A stretch of DNA of 64,000 nucleotides, taken from the NCBI RefSeq assembly GCF_018139145.2, contig NC_059475.1:18480937-18544936 (forward strand), read 5' to 3'. Below the pieces are notes generated by a model. It saw nothing but the letters and a program-made list of their open reading frames with translations, had not been told where the DNA came from and searched no databases. A program made the position numbers and the translations under genes. The first letter of the stretch is position 1. Each line of letters begins with the position of its first letter. Source of the stretch: Gymnogyps californianus. Taxonomy: Eukaryota > Chordata > Aves > Accipitriformes > Cathartidae. Shown here one piece after another: positions 62,601-64,000 of the stretch.

Positions 62601-63320
62601 TGGACAAGGTAATCTAGGTTGGTGTGCAGGGGGCTTCTTCCTTTGCTTTGCCCAGAGCTTCTGTGGGGTTTTTGCTGCTCTGGACCTCCAGTTTCCAAAA
62701 GTGACAGGTAGTGCTTGTTTGCATGGTGCCTTGGAAGGATCAGTATTTCAGAAGATCGGTGCGGTGGTAGCCCAGGCTGGGATCAGAGGAGAACCTGGAG
62801 CTGCTCACTGGAAACTAGTCCAGTACATGAAGAGTCTCCTAGCGCAAACAGGGAGCAATAACAGCACAGAAATGCAGGGACTGTGTTGCATGAAGGTGAA
62901 ATAAGTGATGCATTTTGCACTGACTTAAATTGAGAGCATCCCAGCAACCTATCTGGGGCTGGAAATCCTTCCTTGATTCCCTCTTTTCTTCCCACTCCTC
63001 TTATGCCTTTTTCCATGTTGTTTGCTGTGCGGGGAAAGCCCTCACAATTCCTGTTTGCCCACCCTGATGTGTGCGTGCATGACTTGTCTGCCTTCATTGC
63101 ACTTTTTTGAAACCAAGCCTTCAGATCTCTTGGGGCAGAGACCTTGTGTTCTTCAGGAATTTCTCCAGAGCCCTTCAGGGTGCTCTAGCAATTTGCAAAA
63201 GAGGCTCTCTGTGTAGCATTTCTGCATGCTGAGTTATGGGGAGCATAATTTCTGAGCCTGCTGATGACATTTGGTGACCAGAAGGACAAGACAACCTGTT
63301 CTGGTGTTGACATTAGCTCT
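59660..63320. other. Presumed first-intron or intergenic sequence
   Basis: No recognised exons, RNA genes or large repeats up to the CR1 fragment. If the CpG island is the promoter of a + strand gene, this would be its first intron. Confidence 0.4.
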
Positions 63321-63332
63321 CCTTTACAGGAG

Positions 63333-63390
63333 AGAGGGGTTGGACCAGATGAGCTCCTGAGGTCTCTTTCAACCTAAATTATTCCATGAC
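63333..63390 (+). mobile_element. CR1 LINE 3'-end fragment
   Basis: GGTTGGACCAGATGAGCTCC (from 63338), then GAGGTCTCTTTCAACC and ATTATTCCATGA, match the conserved 3' terminus of avian CR1 retrotransposons (the GGTTGGACTAGATGATCT... form, known from memory). It is short, as CR1 copies usually are, and moderately diverged, so an old insertion. No CR1 reverse-transcriptase sequence precedes it. Confidence 0.85.
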
Positions 63391-64000
63391 TACTCCATAA
63401 ATAGCCACCATCCTGCTTCTCCCAGGCTTTTGTAAAATAGCTGTTATTAGGCCGTGGTGGTGAGGGGACGTGAAACAAGGTGGACCACTGCTTTGATCCT
63501 GTATGGAAATTTCAATGACAGCATGACCCTGGTATCCTTCCCTCCACAGCACGCGTCCTCCAGCCCTGCTAATGATGCAGTGTGTCTTTCCGGTTCATCT
63601 CTGCCGACCCACGTTACTCATCTGGCATGTAGGTGTGCGGTGTGCCCGATCCATGGCTTTTCATCTCTCCTTTTTTCTTCTTTTTAATAGGGGATTTAGT
63701 TCTTTGAGGAGTGCTGCTGTGTAAAGCTAGCACATGGTAATTCAGCTGATGCAGCAGAAGCTCTGGTAGAAATTTCAGTTTGTTTATTAGGTGATTGCAG
63801 GGTTTTTTTCATCAGGCAAGTCAAGCCCTTCCCACACATTAAACCTGCGTCTGCTTAAATCACACATCTCACACTGAAATCCAGCCCCTCCTGGGTAACG
63901 CCAGGCAATGTGCTCCAAACAAAGAGGGTCCATCAGTCTCTGGGGCGTGCTGTTGTAAAGAAGCAACCAAGAAATATCTACAGCATCTGATTGTTTTTGC

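Overview
This window is vertebrate nuclear DNA, almost certainly avian. The genes are intron-rich with GT-AG splice sites, and the translated cathepsin D closely matches what I recall of the chicken protein. An intron holds a solo LTR of the TGTCCTGG...ACGACA type common in bird genomes, and a CR1 LINE 3' end lies near the right edge. CpG-rich promoters and AATAAA poly(A) signals are also present. Nothing bacterial, plasmid-borne or CRISPR-like was seen.

Three protein-coding genes can be supported, all on the + strand. (1) A cytosolic 5'-nucleotidase 1 (NT5C1, cN-I) family gene has a TATA-type promoter near 781, one non-coding exon and six coding exons (2629-6896, 315 aa). (2) CTSD, the lysosomal aspartic protease cathepsin D, has nine coding exons (16448-30706, 396 aa) with both catalytic aspartates. 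Its promoter carries a CLEAR-type E-box. (3) IFITM10, a CD225/dispanin membrane protein, has two recognised coding exons (about 38829/39015-39227 and 48155-48304) separated by an 8.9 kb intron. CTSD followed by IFITM10 on the same strand is the gene order I recall for human 11p15.5. A CpG island at about 58.2-59.1 kb, with two palindromic CRE sites flanking an inverted CCAAT box, looks like the promoter of the next gene. By synteny that may be DUSP8, but no DUSP8 coding sequence is in the window.

The rest is intergenic or intronic. It contains a solo LTR with a 5-bp target-site duplication in CTSD intron 4, a 26-bp minisatellite and a degenerate ~20-bp minisatellite in the IFITM10 intron, several simple repeats, and a long polypyrimidine/poly-C tract in front of the IFITM10 coding exon.

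The genes do not form a pathway. They share a conserved neighbourhood: purine nucleotide catabolism in the cytosol, lysosomal proteolysis, and a small membrane protein. I found no clearly new system. The observations most worth checking are a 56-codon secreted-peptide-like ORF between CTSD and IFITM10, the unresolved IFITM10 N-terminus with a candidate upstream exon, a candidate short exon at 59586-59657, and the NT5C1 paralogue next to CTSD.
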